A DNA stretch of 64,000 nt from Actinernus sp. WN-2022 (Eukaryota > Cnidaria > Anthozoa > Actiniaria > Actinernidae). Positions 31,621-41,659 of the stretch are shown piece after piece. How positions within the stretch are numbered: position 1 is the first letter of the stretch; the number at the start of each line of letters is the position of its first letter. The stretch spans positions 84,611,740-84,675,739 of the forward strand of contig JAOWCC010000577.1 of NCBI GenBank assembly GCA_030867875.1, in the 5' to 3' direction. The position numbers and the translations under genes are program-made. The notes below the pieces were generated by a model, which saw only the letters and a program-made list of their open reading frames with translations, was not told where the DNA came from and searched no databases.

Positions 31621-31802
31621 CTCTTAATTGTTAGGTCTCTCTGGCTGGTAATTCCAGTCTGCTTGTATATATAAACTGTGTAGTTTTGTCAACAATTCAA
31701 TAACAAATGTTAATTGTACTTTTTGGTTCCTGATAAGTCGTATTTATGCCAACGTTAGTGTTTAAAGTCTTAACATAAAGGAGAAAGCTAATGAGTTTAT
31801 TA

Positions 31803-32450
31803 CGATAGATAGATGAACTTTATTTTGACAGGGTGGCCCATTCAGCAACGTGGCTGGTGTCCAAAGGAGCCCTGTATCAATAAAATCTACATACAATACA
31901 CATATATATGTACAATGTACAAACTATGTACAATGTGAATATCCTAAAAACTACAATTTTATCTATAACATATACATATATAACACACATACAATATCAT
32001 AATTAAGTACCAAAGAAAGTGGGCTTTAACAGAACTTTTGATAGAAGAAAGTGATTCAGTATGGTTAATATTAACAGTCGGAAGTGAGTTAAAAGGTATT
32101 GATCCAGAAAATCTAAACGTACGTTTTGGTATAGGTAGATGGAGGTCACCTTTTCTTCTTGTATTGTAAACATGAAAGCCGGTATTTCTAGTGAAATAAT
32201 TACCTAAGTATGGTGCAACTTGGTTATGTAAACATTTAAGAACAAGATCACATTTAAAAACAAGATCACATTTGTGTACTTTACGATTTGTTTCTAAGTT
32301 AGCCCAATGCAAAATATTAAAAGCTTCTCTAGAATAATTACGCCTGAGAATGATACGAGCAGCTCGGTTTTGCAACCGCTGCAAGTTTTTGCTATGTATA
32401 GCCGGCGGACAGTTCTCCCCAGGTAAGCTTTTTTATTAAGTCTTGAAAGC
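31803..32450 (-). mobile_element. 5'-truncated LINE (CR1/L2-like), RT C-terminal region and 3' end
   Basis: The minus-strand frame 32384-31959 encodes the C-terminal thumb/connection region typical of CR1/L2 LINE proteins: LQRLQNRAARIILRR, FNILHWANL, VFKCLHNQ-like, YNTRRKGDL, and FRFSGSIPFNSLP. A short tandem duplication (KCDLVFKCDLV) is present. The 3' end is marked by a GATA microsatellite next to AACTTTATT (31805-31822). No RT catalytic motif is included, so it is a typical 5'-truncated insertion. Confidence 0.75.
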
Positions 32451-33680
32451 CGAGCTAAATAGACACTTTAAAGCATTATAGTGATACAGTAAGATTTGGT
32501 CGAGTTGATTTTGGCGAAATGGGACTGAATTGTTCTCGGGTTTTCCGATGCGCTCTTATTATGCCTTGTGACTAGAAGTAATCATAGATTATTAAAGTGC
32601 GTTCGACATAATCTTTTTGGCTATTTGTGGTAAAACAAACACTGAAAGACTGTTTCGATGATCTGGACTACACTGTTGATATTAGCAGACTGACGCTATT
32701 GTGGGTGTAAAGTTTTGAATGTTTTCACTGTTAAGTTATACAACTTGTATAACAAGGGATGCAGCTCATCAAATTGCTGAGATAAAGGAAAACATGTCAG
32801 TGAGACACAGGGAACCAAATGGATACCAGATTAGGATGGCATTCTCCTTCGTCGAACGCAATAACTAGACTTATGTGTAGTTCCGGTCAATACATATTTT
32901 CTGGGGGTTTTCATCCCGCCGGCAGAGTATCGGCAAAAAAAGTTCTAAACGCTTAAAATTCGCTCTAATTCCATAAAAGTTCGTATGAATCTCTAATACT
33001 ATTTTCTATCTCCACAAACATTTTATTGTTCGTGACTGGCAAACTCCCCATACACTTCCTTTTAAGGTTAAAATCTTTCGCAGCATGTTTTATATTTTAG
33101 GTCACGTTAACCTCACCCGAGAGCCCTAAACAATTCGACTTTCAAGTATTCCAGTGCGCTCGTATATAGAAACTAATGAATTGTAGTTCTGGTCATTAAA
33201 TAAAGTAATAGAAGATTAAGCATCGTGTTGATATATTTTAATTACTTAGCGCTCTCGACTGGTGACAGCTTTTCCAATTACAACATTCCTATAAAACCAT
33301 ATACCAGTATTTCAGATTACAGCTCCTATTGTTCTAAGGGACACTGTATTCCCCTAAGCAGTGGGGAGCATAAATCCTAACTCGGGTAAAGCTTCTTATG
33401 TAATTAATTAATTATTTATTTAATTAATGATTGTATTATTCTATAATTATCGATAGGAATTATTATTATTATAGGTCTTGATTTTTTTTGGCTTTTGGTT
33501 GATACTCAAAGCTATTTCCGCTTGAACAAAAATAGTTTGATTTCACTTATATTGAATTTACATTATATAAAAAAAGATTTTCCTATGAGACTGGCGTGCA
33601 TGTTTTGTTGATACATATGTGCTGGCTGTACGCTGAATGAAAAATAATGAATAATGCACAAGGACTAAGACGGAATGCAG
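32451..33680. other. no gene seen
   Basis: No conserved coding region. It contains an (ATTA)n / AATGATTGTATTATTCTATA segment (about 33402-33465), closely related to 13411-13490, followed by AT-rich sequence up to the ISL2EU-type element. Confidence 0.5.
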
Positions 33681-33785
33681 TATAGCGATGTTTCATGTTT
33701 GTCAACATTGACGTCACGTTGGAGCATGCGCAGTTGCGTGGTTGGCAAAAGGACGCGTGTTATTGTTGCTGATTACAAAGAAAGT

Positions 33786-36117
33786 ATGGCGTCTTCGGTT
33801 ACAGCAAGCGTTTCGCAAGTCTCCGACTACGTCAAAAGCCTCGATTCCGTTGCTAGTTCTAGATATTTTTCAAAACTTACCTACAACAAAGGTTTAAAAG
33901 GATGGCAAAATAACCCGATTCTTTGGCCAGACTTGAGCTTCGGGGATATGTACACGTATCTCATAGACACGCCAGGGATCTGCACGAAAGAGTCTCTCAA
34001 AGCTTTTAAGTAGCTCGAGGCTTATCAGTTTTTTTCTCAGTGGACATGTAAGACCTTTGTGGTACCAATCCGTGGGAGATGATGTCCCATTTTGTTTCAT
34101 CATGGGAAAAGTAACACCTTCGCAGTGGTTCAACGACAAGCCTCGTGATGCGTGGGTCTATCTGCACAAGAGTCAAGCATATGTTTACTGTGCACATTAC
34201 ATATGCATGGCCGGGTAAATTACATTCGTATTTATTTGTTCGTAACTTTCACTTATAAAACCATAAAACCGACCGATTTAACAGACTGGTGAAAACACTT
34301 CCTTTAGGCTTATTCCAAAGAACAAAACTTTTCCCTCTGCTCTAAATGGCCTTCGATTTTACTAATTACTTGTGAGATGCTAGTGATTACTGATTTGTAT
34401 TGTATATTTATATACTCTTTAGTCTTGGAGAGGTTTGCAGCCATGTTGCAGCTATTCTATTTAAAGTTCAAGCAGGAGTGAGACTTGGTATGACCAAGTC
34501 TTCCTGTACCAGTAAAGCCTGCCAATAAAACAAGGCATTCAAAGAGAATGTAACTACTTCCTGTAACATGTAAGCACAATGCACATATTACCGGCTTCCC
34601 CAGGGGTAGACCCCCGGGCCGACAAGGGGGATTTAAAAAACGTAGAGCAACCCAGGGCTTGCGTATTCCTGAACAAAAAATCTCCCACATATGTGATTAT
34701 TGGTTTACAAATCCCCTCTCCCCTCCACATCTTGGAAACCCAGGGGCAAAAATGCTATTCTATCCCCTTGTATTCCCCAAAATATCACCTTAGTCGGCCC
34801 AGTGGGGGAAGCCGGTAATATGTGCATAACAGATTGGTTGGAACCATATAAGTACTATTAGATGTATATTCTAAACTAATTGTACTTATCCTTAATTTAA
34901 ATATGTTTTGTTGTTTTAAGATAAACCCTAGGTCTGTAGATGAATTTAAAGAATTGGTCAGGAGGAACAGGAAACAAGAAGTAGCCTCAGTTGGGTTTTC
35001 TGCAGCTCTCATGCTTCCAGACACTGCTGTTCTACAAGAACTCAAAGAGGCCTGTCCAAATGCAGTGTTCTTTACCATGATTCCCAAACTTGATCCAGAG
35101 GAAACGGACACTGCATCTGAAGATGAGGATGAAGCAGATCTTCCCCAAATATTAACCTCTCTGTACTCAGAAGAAAATACCTTCCTGACTCCTGATGAGC
35201 TGAGAGAAAAGGGCAACGAGGTGATGCAGGACCTCAAGTATTCTAAAGAACAACTAGATCTACTGGAGACCATCACAAGAAACCAAACTGCTTCACCATT
35301 ATCGTATGAACACAGGAAAGGGCGACTAACTGCCAGCAAAGCCCACAGGATTGTACAGAGGAAGAGTACAACACCACCAGATAATCTATTGAAAATTATT
35401 ATGAGCTATGAGAGCTGTGACCTTTCAAAGCAGAAGCAAGTTAAATGGAGAATTGATAATGAGGACAATGCCAGAAAAGAATATGTATGGGGCAAACTGT
35501 TGAACCATGAAGACTTTGAATGCAGGTTATCTGGCTTTATTATTGACCCAATAAGGCGCTACCTCGGAGCATCAGCAGATGGGAAAGCAACATGCAAATG
35601 CTGCCTATAACCTCGTGTCGTGGAAATAAACTGTCCCTTTAAACACATATATTTGGGGCCAATTGATGTTGCTAGGACTGACCCAGATTTCTGCCTGGAC
35701 CAGAATGGTGAGCTCAAGCTTAATCACACATATTACACACAAGTTCAGGTCCAGATCCATGTGAACAGGTTACAGGTTGCAGATCTGTGTGTTTTCACAA
35801 ATAAAGCAGTGCATGACGTAGAGGAGATTGACTACAATTATGAATTTGTGTATTATTTTTTTGAAATGTCAGAGTTACTTACTAGGAAGTCAGAGGTACT
35901 TACTAGGAAGCTTGATCCCAGTTTGGAAAATGAGGAGAAGGAAGCAGTAAGTGGAAATGAAGAGTTGTTTTGTGTCTGTAACCAACCAGAATTTGGGAGT
36001 ATGATCGCCTGTGACAATCAAACATGTGACATAGTTTGGTTCCACTATGCTTGCGTAAATATTAGGAGAAAGCCAAAAGGAAAATGATTCTGCTCGGAAT
36101 GCAAAAATGAAGACTAG
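33786..36117 (+). pseudogene. SWIM zinc finger / YqaJ-like nuclease / PHD-finger protein of ISL2EU
   Basis: Exon 1 from ATG 33786 includes YVKSLDSVASSRYFSKLTYN and YTYLIDTPGICTKESLKAFK, with TAG at 34011-34013. Then YCAHYICMAG is followed by a donor (GG/GTAAAT near 34216). Exon 2 (about 34422-34549) completes a SWIM finger (GLGEVCSHVAAILFKVQ) and has TAA at 34526-34528. After a MITE-bearing intron, the 34897-36117 part gives the YqaJ nuclease: YEHRKGRLTASKAHRIVQ, RRYLGASADG and VVEINCPF. The usual Lys of E-x-K is Asn here, and TAA at 35608-35610 interrupts. A C-terminal PHD finger (FCVCNQPEFGSMIACDNQTC...HYAC...CSEC) is cut by TGA at 36085-36087. YqaJ proteins are phage-type recombination exonucleases. 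The role in transposition is unknown. Confidence 0.8.
34579..34827. mobile_element. 249-bp MITE in intron of the YqaJ gene
   Basis: Inverted ends ATGCACATATTACCGGCTTC / GAAGCCGGTAATATGTGCAT are perfect, and a further CCCC/GGGG pairs. The interior has no ORF. Because even the flanking ATGCAC/GTGCAT are part of the inverted repeat, a target duplication cannot be separated. It lies between the donor near 34549 and the exon beginning near 34897, so it would be spliced out. Confidence 0.8.
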
Positions 36118-36135
36118 TGTTTTAAAGTCACTTAA

Positions 36136-36261
36136 TTACTTTTCCCGAGGGAAACGGTTCGTTTTGTTTTCCCGAGAATCTCGACGTTTGCCGAGACGAA
36201 GTCAAGGGAAGCATCGACATTCAAGGGAAACAAAACTAACTGTGTCCCTCGGGACCAGTAA
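36136..36261. repeat. 126-bp foldback MITE between the two ISL2EU genes
   Basis: TTACTTTTCCCGAGGGAAAC at the left pairs with GTGTCCCTCGGGACCAGTAA at the right, extending over GTTTTGTTT / AAACAAAAC. The arms are about 40 bp with several mismatches, around a short TCGACG-type centre. It sits between converging gene ends and might form the common 3' untranslated hairpin, but looks like a dispersed foldback. Confidence 0.6.
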
Positions 36262-36766
36262 ATAAGTGGTTTGGTATGGAGCTAGAGTTTAGTTTGCATT
36301 TAGGTTACCATGTTATGTCGTTCGAGGTAGAGCAGGCGACATTTTTTTTAATTGTCGCACACCGGGCACCATTTAGATTTAGCCATTGCCACGTGACCAT
36401 CAATCAACCAATAAGAGTGCACATTAGATTCAACTAAACTCCAGCTATATAGCAATATAAAATTAAGTATGCAAGTATAGCAGTCTCATGAACATGTTGC
36501 TTGTTTTTGCTAACTTCTAAATTCATAGTAGTTGCAGTTGGAATGGCAAACAGCTTGAAAGGGAATTGAAAAATCACCCAATGAATTCTTAGGGAAACAA
36601 TTCCTGTACAATTTTGATGCTTCTACAAACGTAACCTTAAGGTATTGTGACGCTTATAAAACTGCTCTCTTTCTGAGTTCATATTTGTTACCATTTTCTT
36701 ACTACATCGTAGCAGCATTGTAATACTGCATCGTATTAAAACAGCAACAAATAGCAAAGAGTGCAA

Positions 36767-38169
36767 TTAAGTTATATACTTAATTAGTCTGGGTTGCAAG
36801 TTAGAAATAGCTTCACAGATCATTAAAATATTGTCTGCATGGGGAACAAGAGAGAGTGGCATTATTCCAGCAAGTATTCTAACATTCTTAATTCGTTCCA
36901 TCATTCTTTCAACATGTATTCGTACCCTAGCCAGACTCCTGGATTGTTCAATGTTTCTCATGCTGAGTTGCTTAACACCCCTTGTAAAACTTGGTATTGC
37001 GATTCTTGCACCTCTAGATGCGAGCTCTTCTTCAATAAGGAATCCTCTATCAGCCAGAACCTGATCACCATATTCCAGAAGGTCTAGAAAGCCAGACTTC
37101 TGGGTAATAACCTTATACCCTACCCCCAAATGCTCTAGAAATAAATGATACTCCACCAGTAGGAGAAATGCCAACTAGAACTTTGAGCGTATTATGGTGC
37201 TTGTAGTTGGACCATGTTAGTGCTCTAAGTGTAAGGTTACGGGCTCGCTCACAAAAAAAAAAAATGTGCAGTCGATAATAACTCTACAATTATTATAGGA
37301 AGGTTTGAAAACTGAAGGTAGTGTTCTGAGGATCTCATCTTTCTGTGGCCATCTTACAAGAAAACAAATCTGCTTAGCTATTGCAGGGAGCCCAGAATTA
37401 AGCAGTCTTGGCAGAGAAGAACAGGAGACATTAAACCTGTAGGCTAGTTCTTGGTTTACTAAACCAAGCCTAATTTTCATAAGTATTAAAAGAAAAACAT
37501 TGCCTGGCGAGAGTGTTTTTGAGGTGGGCAGAATGGCTAAAGAAAGTCTTAGAGCCCAACAAAAACTATTGTAACTTGGAAAACCTGTAAAAAACCTAGT
37601 CCTATTTTTTTTCCATCTTCCAAAGCATCAACATCAAAGCAACTGGTTCTGAGTTCTTCTCTGATCTCTTGGTTCTCCTTCTGTAGTCGTCCAAGTTCAT
37701 CATCTGGATCGGTGGGGTCATCACTTGCTTTACCTGAATGAATTAAACGGCGATTGCGGTAAGTATTTCCCTGGTATTTCTGACGGATTGTAAACAACTT
37801 TACACGTGGGCACTGATCGATGATCAAGGAGCACATGCATATTTCGCATTAACAATAATACCACAGATAGATTGCATTTTATAAGAAACACATCGAATCC
37901 AATGCATGTCGATAAAACAGTCAAGATACAATATACAAGATATCAGAACTTACCAAAAGCCAGCTTTAACATAATAAGTGCTGACCTGACACGAAGTGTT
38001 TACTGCACACACGTGAGTGTGCCGACGGCTCCCAGTTCTTCCGGCGAATTGCGTTTTCCCAGGCCGTTCTTTTTGGTCGTTCTTCCGGGAGAATCCTTAA
38101 GAAACTTATATGGGAACCTTTCTCGAACCAATTTGTGCAATTTATAATAACGCAACAGCTAACAAGCAT
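36767..38169 (-). pseudogene. THAP-domain DDE transposase of ISL2EU
   Basis: Exon 1 from ATG 38169 encodes a THAP C2CH zinc-finger (CCVIINCTNWFEKGSHISF...RTAWENAIRR...CSKHFVSG) ending at a clean donor (TCAG/GTCAGC, about 37985). Exon 2 begins at CAG/GT near 37735 and continues the codon in phase (SGKASDDPTDPDDELG). A coiled-coil-like stretch (RLQKENQEIREELR) and FFTGFPSYNSFCWALRLSLA follow after a shift in an A-run (about 37605). An HTH_Tnp_4-type segment follows (GLVNQELAYRFNVSCSSLPR). The DDE core has IIDCT (first Asp, 37283), broken by a T-run shift, then QVLADRGFL (second Asp) and RIHVERMMERIKN (Glu), ending at 36767. Two homopolymer shifts are the only evident breaks. Confidence 0.8.
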
Positions 38170-38447
38170 TGCATGTGCTGGAAATCAGAGGTTTCTTCTG
38201 TTTACAGTTGCACTCATTCGACTGTAAAGGTCAAGTCACGAAGCGCTTTTTGCCAACCACAACACTAAACATAGTCACGTGACATATGCGGTAACGTCAC
38301 GTGAAACATCGCTATACTAAATTTTGAGATAATCAAAAAGCTAGCAAATGCATTATTTGTCATAATAATAATGTAAATTATGGGATCATCCTAAGAACGC
38401 GTGATTTCATTGTATGCTCAGCATGCTTGATTTTCTTTTACTGTTAA

Positions 38448-39955
38448 AGGGGCCGTCTCACCCACAGTGCTTAGCGCGCTCACATAGCATAGCGGCCATT
38501 TTCGATGCCATCGAAATCCAGAGTTTTATGGCAGTGGTTTTAATCTTCTCTACATCTCTGCCATCCTTCCAGCTATCGTCAAAACAATCATACTAGGTTG
38601 AACCTTTTTTATTGCTCTTCCTATTGAGCCTCTTATTTAAGTGTTTTAAATTATTTGGTCATGCAAATTTTAGTTTTATTTCAGGTGGCCGTAGTTCTCT
38701 GATGGATGCCAAAGGAAACAATTGTCCGTTTGTGTCCACGATTTCCACCTACAACATGGAGAAGCTATTCTGACCATTACTCGTTATATGTAAAGATATA
38801 TTTGCGCTTAATTCGAGTATCTACTATCTTTGAGCCGATTTCGGTTTTTGGACACCGTGGCTGGCTTACGTGACCACAATTTGCAACAACACTCTACTTG
38901 AAGAACAGTTTACTAAAATAATTTTCAGGGCTTTGGCGTTAACTTGTGGAAACAGGTCTCTCTCTGGTTTCGAAGGGCGGAATTCGGGCTTTTAGACAGT
39001 GATTTTGCCGAGATTTTCGGATTCACCGGGTTGATCATTTGAAGTTTATACTCGCACGAAACTTGACAAACGGCAAAGCCGCCGAGACTGCATGATAATA
39101 ATTTCCTATTCAAGCGAGCTGTTATTCGTTCACTGTTCTCTCTTGATCTGGTTCTCTGGCACCAGCAACTAGATTGCCTGCTAGCAGATGATCTCTCTCT
39201 CTGCAGGGAAAAATAAAACCGATGGGAGAAACATCTCTTTTCATAATTATTATTATCTGTTTATAGTACTGATGGCAGGGTTCGGAAGCGACGGGTGATC
39301 GGTAAATATTATAGTCCGCTTGGTCGACCCGAAAAGAATTGAGCAATTTCCTAAAATCATTTTGAGGACTTCGGCGTTTAACTTGTGGAAATAGGTATCT
39401 CTCTGGTTTTGAAGGTCTTTCACACAGTGATTTCGCCGAGATGATCCGGCGATCAAAGTTTATACTCGCACGAAATTTGACAACAGAGCCGCCGTGATAA
39501 AAAAATCCCATTGAAACGAACTGTAATTCGTTCACTGTTCTCTCTTGGACTGGTTCTCTGGTACAGCCAGCAACGAGATTGCCTGCTAGCAGATCTCTCT
39601 TTTTCTCTCTCTGCAAGTAAAAATAAAACCGAGGAGAGAAACCCCAGAGAAACATCTCGCTTTCATAATTATTAGTATTACCCGGAGAGTGTTCTCTGTT
39701 TGTAGCAGGACGGGTGAGTAGTAAATGTTACAGTACAGCTAAGTACTGCTGTATAACACTTTGTTGACTTCACATTCAACTTGTAAGGTACTATTAGTTT
39801 CATCAAGGTCATCCATGTTCAAATCAAAATTATCATGTCACCAACATAAAGAATATGCTTATAGTTCGTGAGGTTCCCGCCGCGAACAAGGGGTCAAAGT
39901 CCCGGATATAAACAATAACAAAAGCACGCTAAGCACTGTGGGTGAGACGGCCCCT
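38448..39955. mobile_element. 1.5-kb non-autonomous transposon, TTAA target (Kolobok/piggyBac-like)
   Basis: Inverted ends AGGGGCCGTCTCACCCACAG / CTGTGGGTGAGACGGCCCCT continue to TGCTTAGCGYGCT and are flanked by TTAA on both sides (38444-38447 and 39956-39959). There is no transposase. The interior holds two diverged direct copies of about 320 bp (about 38930-39245 and 39365-39665) that share TGTTCTCTCTTG, GCCTGCTAGCAGAT and CATAATTATTA. TTAA duplication with AGGG-type ends fits Kolobok better than piggyBac, but this is inference. Confidence 0.75.
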
Positions 39956-39959
39956 TTAA

Positions 39960-41640
39960 AACTTCTTGCAAAGTACAATGCTGAATATGATGGTGAACAA
40001 AGTACACTTGACTCCTATAATGCAATTGACCCAGATTCTCTCATACCCTTTGGGAGAATTCTCAAGTCCTTGTGTAAACCTGAGGAAAAGAGACGTGATG
40101 TGATACATGTTTGGAAAACTTCATCCTAACGACATTCCAACTGCATATTTAATTGCTAGACAGTTAACAGCAGGATTGCATTCTGTCTCTTCCGTATGAC
40201 AGGATATATATTTTGAGACAGACATTTGATAATCGCTCCTTCGTATCAGGAAATGTCCTATTGTTCAGTTGCAATATTAAAAACAATAGCAGGGATTAGT
40301 ATGTGTGAACTTGCTACACGCACAACTGATAGCCGAATTCGGTCGAATCATACGTATATATACTTCGTCAAGTTAAAGGAGAACTGAAGCCTAAAATCAA
40401 CTTTAGCTCAATGAGTAGATCTAAACATGAAAACACTCATAGTGGACTTTCTCCAAGTCAGTTATTTTTTTAACTTCAGAGCCATGTTATTGTTGGACCC
40501 GAGAGAACGAAAATAGAGAAGCCAGAGACGGCGATTATAATGCTTGTGCATTGTGTTTGCGAGTCCAGAATGCTTATGCAGTAGTCATCATTCAACTATA
40601 CTCGCAATTAAAAACAATATACAGGTCTTTTTACGGACTATCCATTATGGAATCAATGTGAATGCTGCATAGTTGCTGCAACCATGCAGCAATCGTAAAA
40701 ATGTTACTGCAAATAGTTGCCAGAAGGTTATGCAACTAAGCTGCAAATTTTAGGTGACGAAACTCTGTTATTGCGACCCTGCTGCAACCTTGCAGCATCA
40801 CATATTATTGCAACGAGTTGCAGCAAAGAAGCGTATCTCATGGAATTGGAAGATATTAATATTGAAATTTATTTAACCAATCAACCTTATGAAAAATAAC
40901 CCAGCCACTCAGTTTCAATGTTTTGGATACGTTGTTCTGTTATTTCAAATCGGGCAGAGTTCATATATAGCGGAAATCACCTTAATTATAGTACAACATG
41001 ACGAATGTTGGTGGATATAGGTGACTTTTCAAAGGTCTTGCCATGAGATCGCGCTGTTTCGAAGGGGTTTATCGTTGCCACAACGTTGGAAACTTTGGAA
41101 GCTATTAAGCGTATTTTGGTTCAAAATATTCTTGAGCAGTATGAGATAACGATTCATGCGCTGTCAGACTGATTGTCTGGTTTTTGACACAACAGGAGAG
41201 GCCCAACAGTGAGTGCTGCGGATATTTTAATTTGTTATCTGTTATCGAAGGGGTTTATCGTTGACAGAACGTTGGAAACTTAAGAAGGTATTAAGCATGT
41301 TTTGGTTCAAATGAGTACAGTGAAGGAAACAGCTACACGAAGCGATCGTGTCAACCGACAGCTTACTAACACTTACCGACACAATTTTATCGACCACTTA
41401 CCGACCACTTACCGACCACTTACCGACCACTTACCGACAACGTATTTACGGTGCAACTTGTTCACTTTAGCCCTTGCAGAGATCGTGAATAGTTCATTAA
41501 GTTCTATTTTAAAGTAAGCTTGTATATATATTTATATATATTTATGTATATGTATGATAATTAATTATACTACTTTATAAAAACAAATTAGCTGTACATA
41601 CATGCAATACTTTAGTTTATTACTTGATAAAAGTATCTGA
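39960..41640. other. no firm gene; small local duplications
   Basis: An open segment directly beside the TTAA element (about 39960-40127, LLAKYNAEYDGEQSTLDSYN) looks coding-like but has no recognised family. At 41065-41125 and 41247-41310 a 62-bp segment (AAGGGGTTTATCGTTG...TTTTGGTTCAAA) is duplicated. At 41392-41437 an 11-bp unit (CGACCACTTAC) is repeated about five times. Downstream is AT-rich TATATATTTATA sequence. Confidence 0.5.
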
Positions 41641-41659
41641 ATTTCTTAACAACAAAGAA

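Larger units (their letters stand above)
33684..38313. mobile_element. ISL2EU/Harbinger-related transposon, 4.63 kb, two converging genes
   Basis: The ends are inverted (AGCGATGTTTCA... / ...TGAAACATCGCT, then imperfect inverted matches including GTGGTTGGCAAAA) and are flanked by AT on both sides (33682-33683 and 38314-38315). Inside are a plus-strand SWIM-YqaJ-PHD gene and a minus-strand THAP-HTH-DDE transposase. That pairing is characteristic of ISL2EU elements. Both genes carry stops or shifts. A 249-bp MITE (34579-34827) sits in the first gene, and a 126-bp foldback lies between the two genes. Confidence 0.85.
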
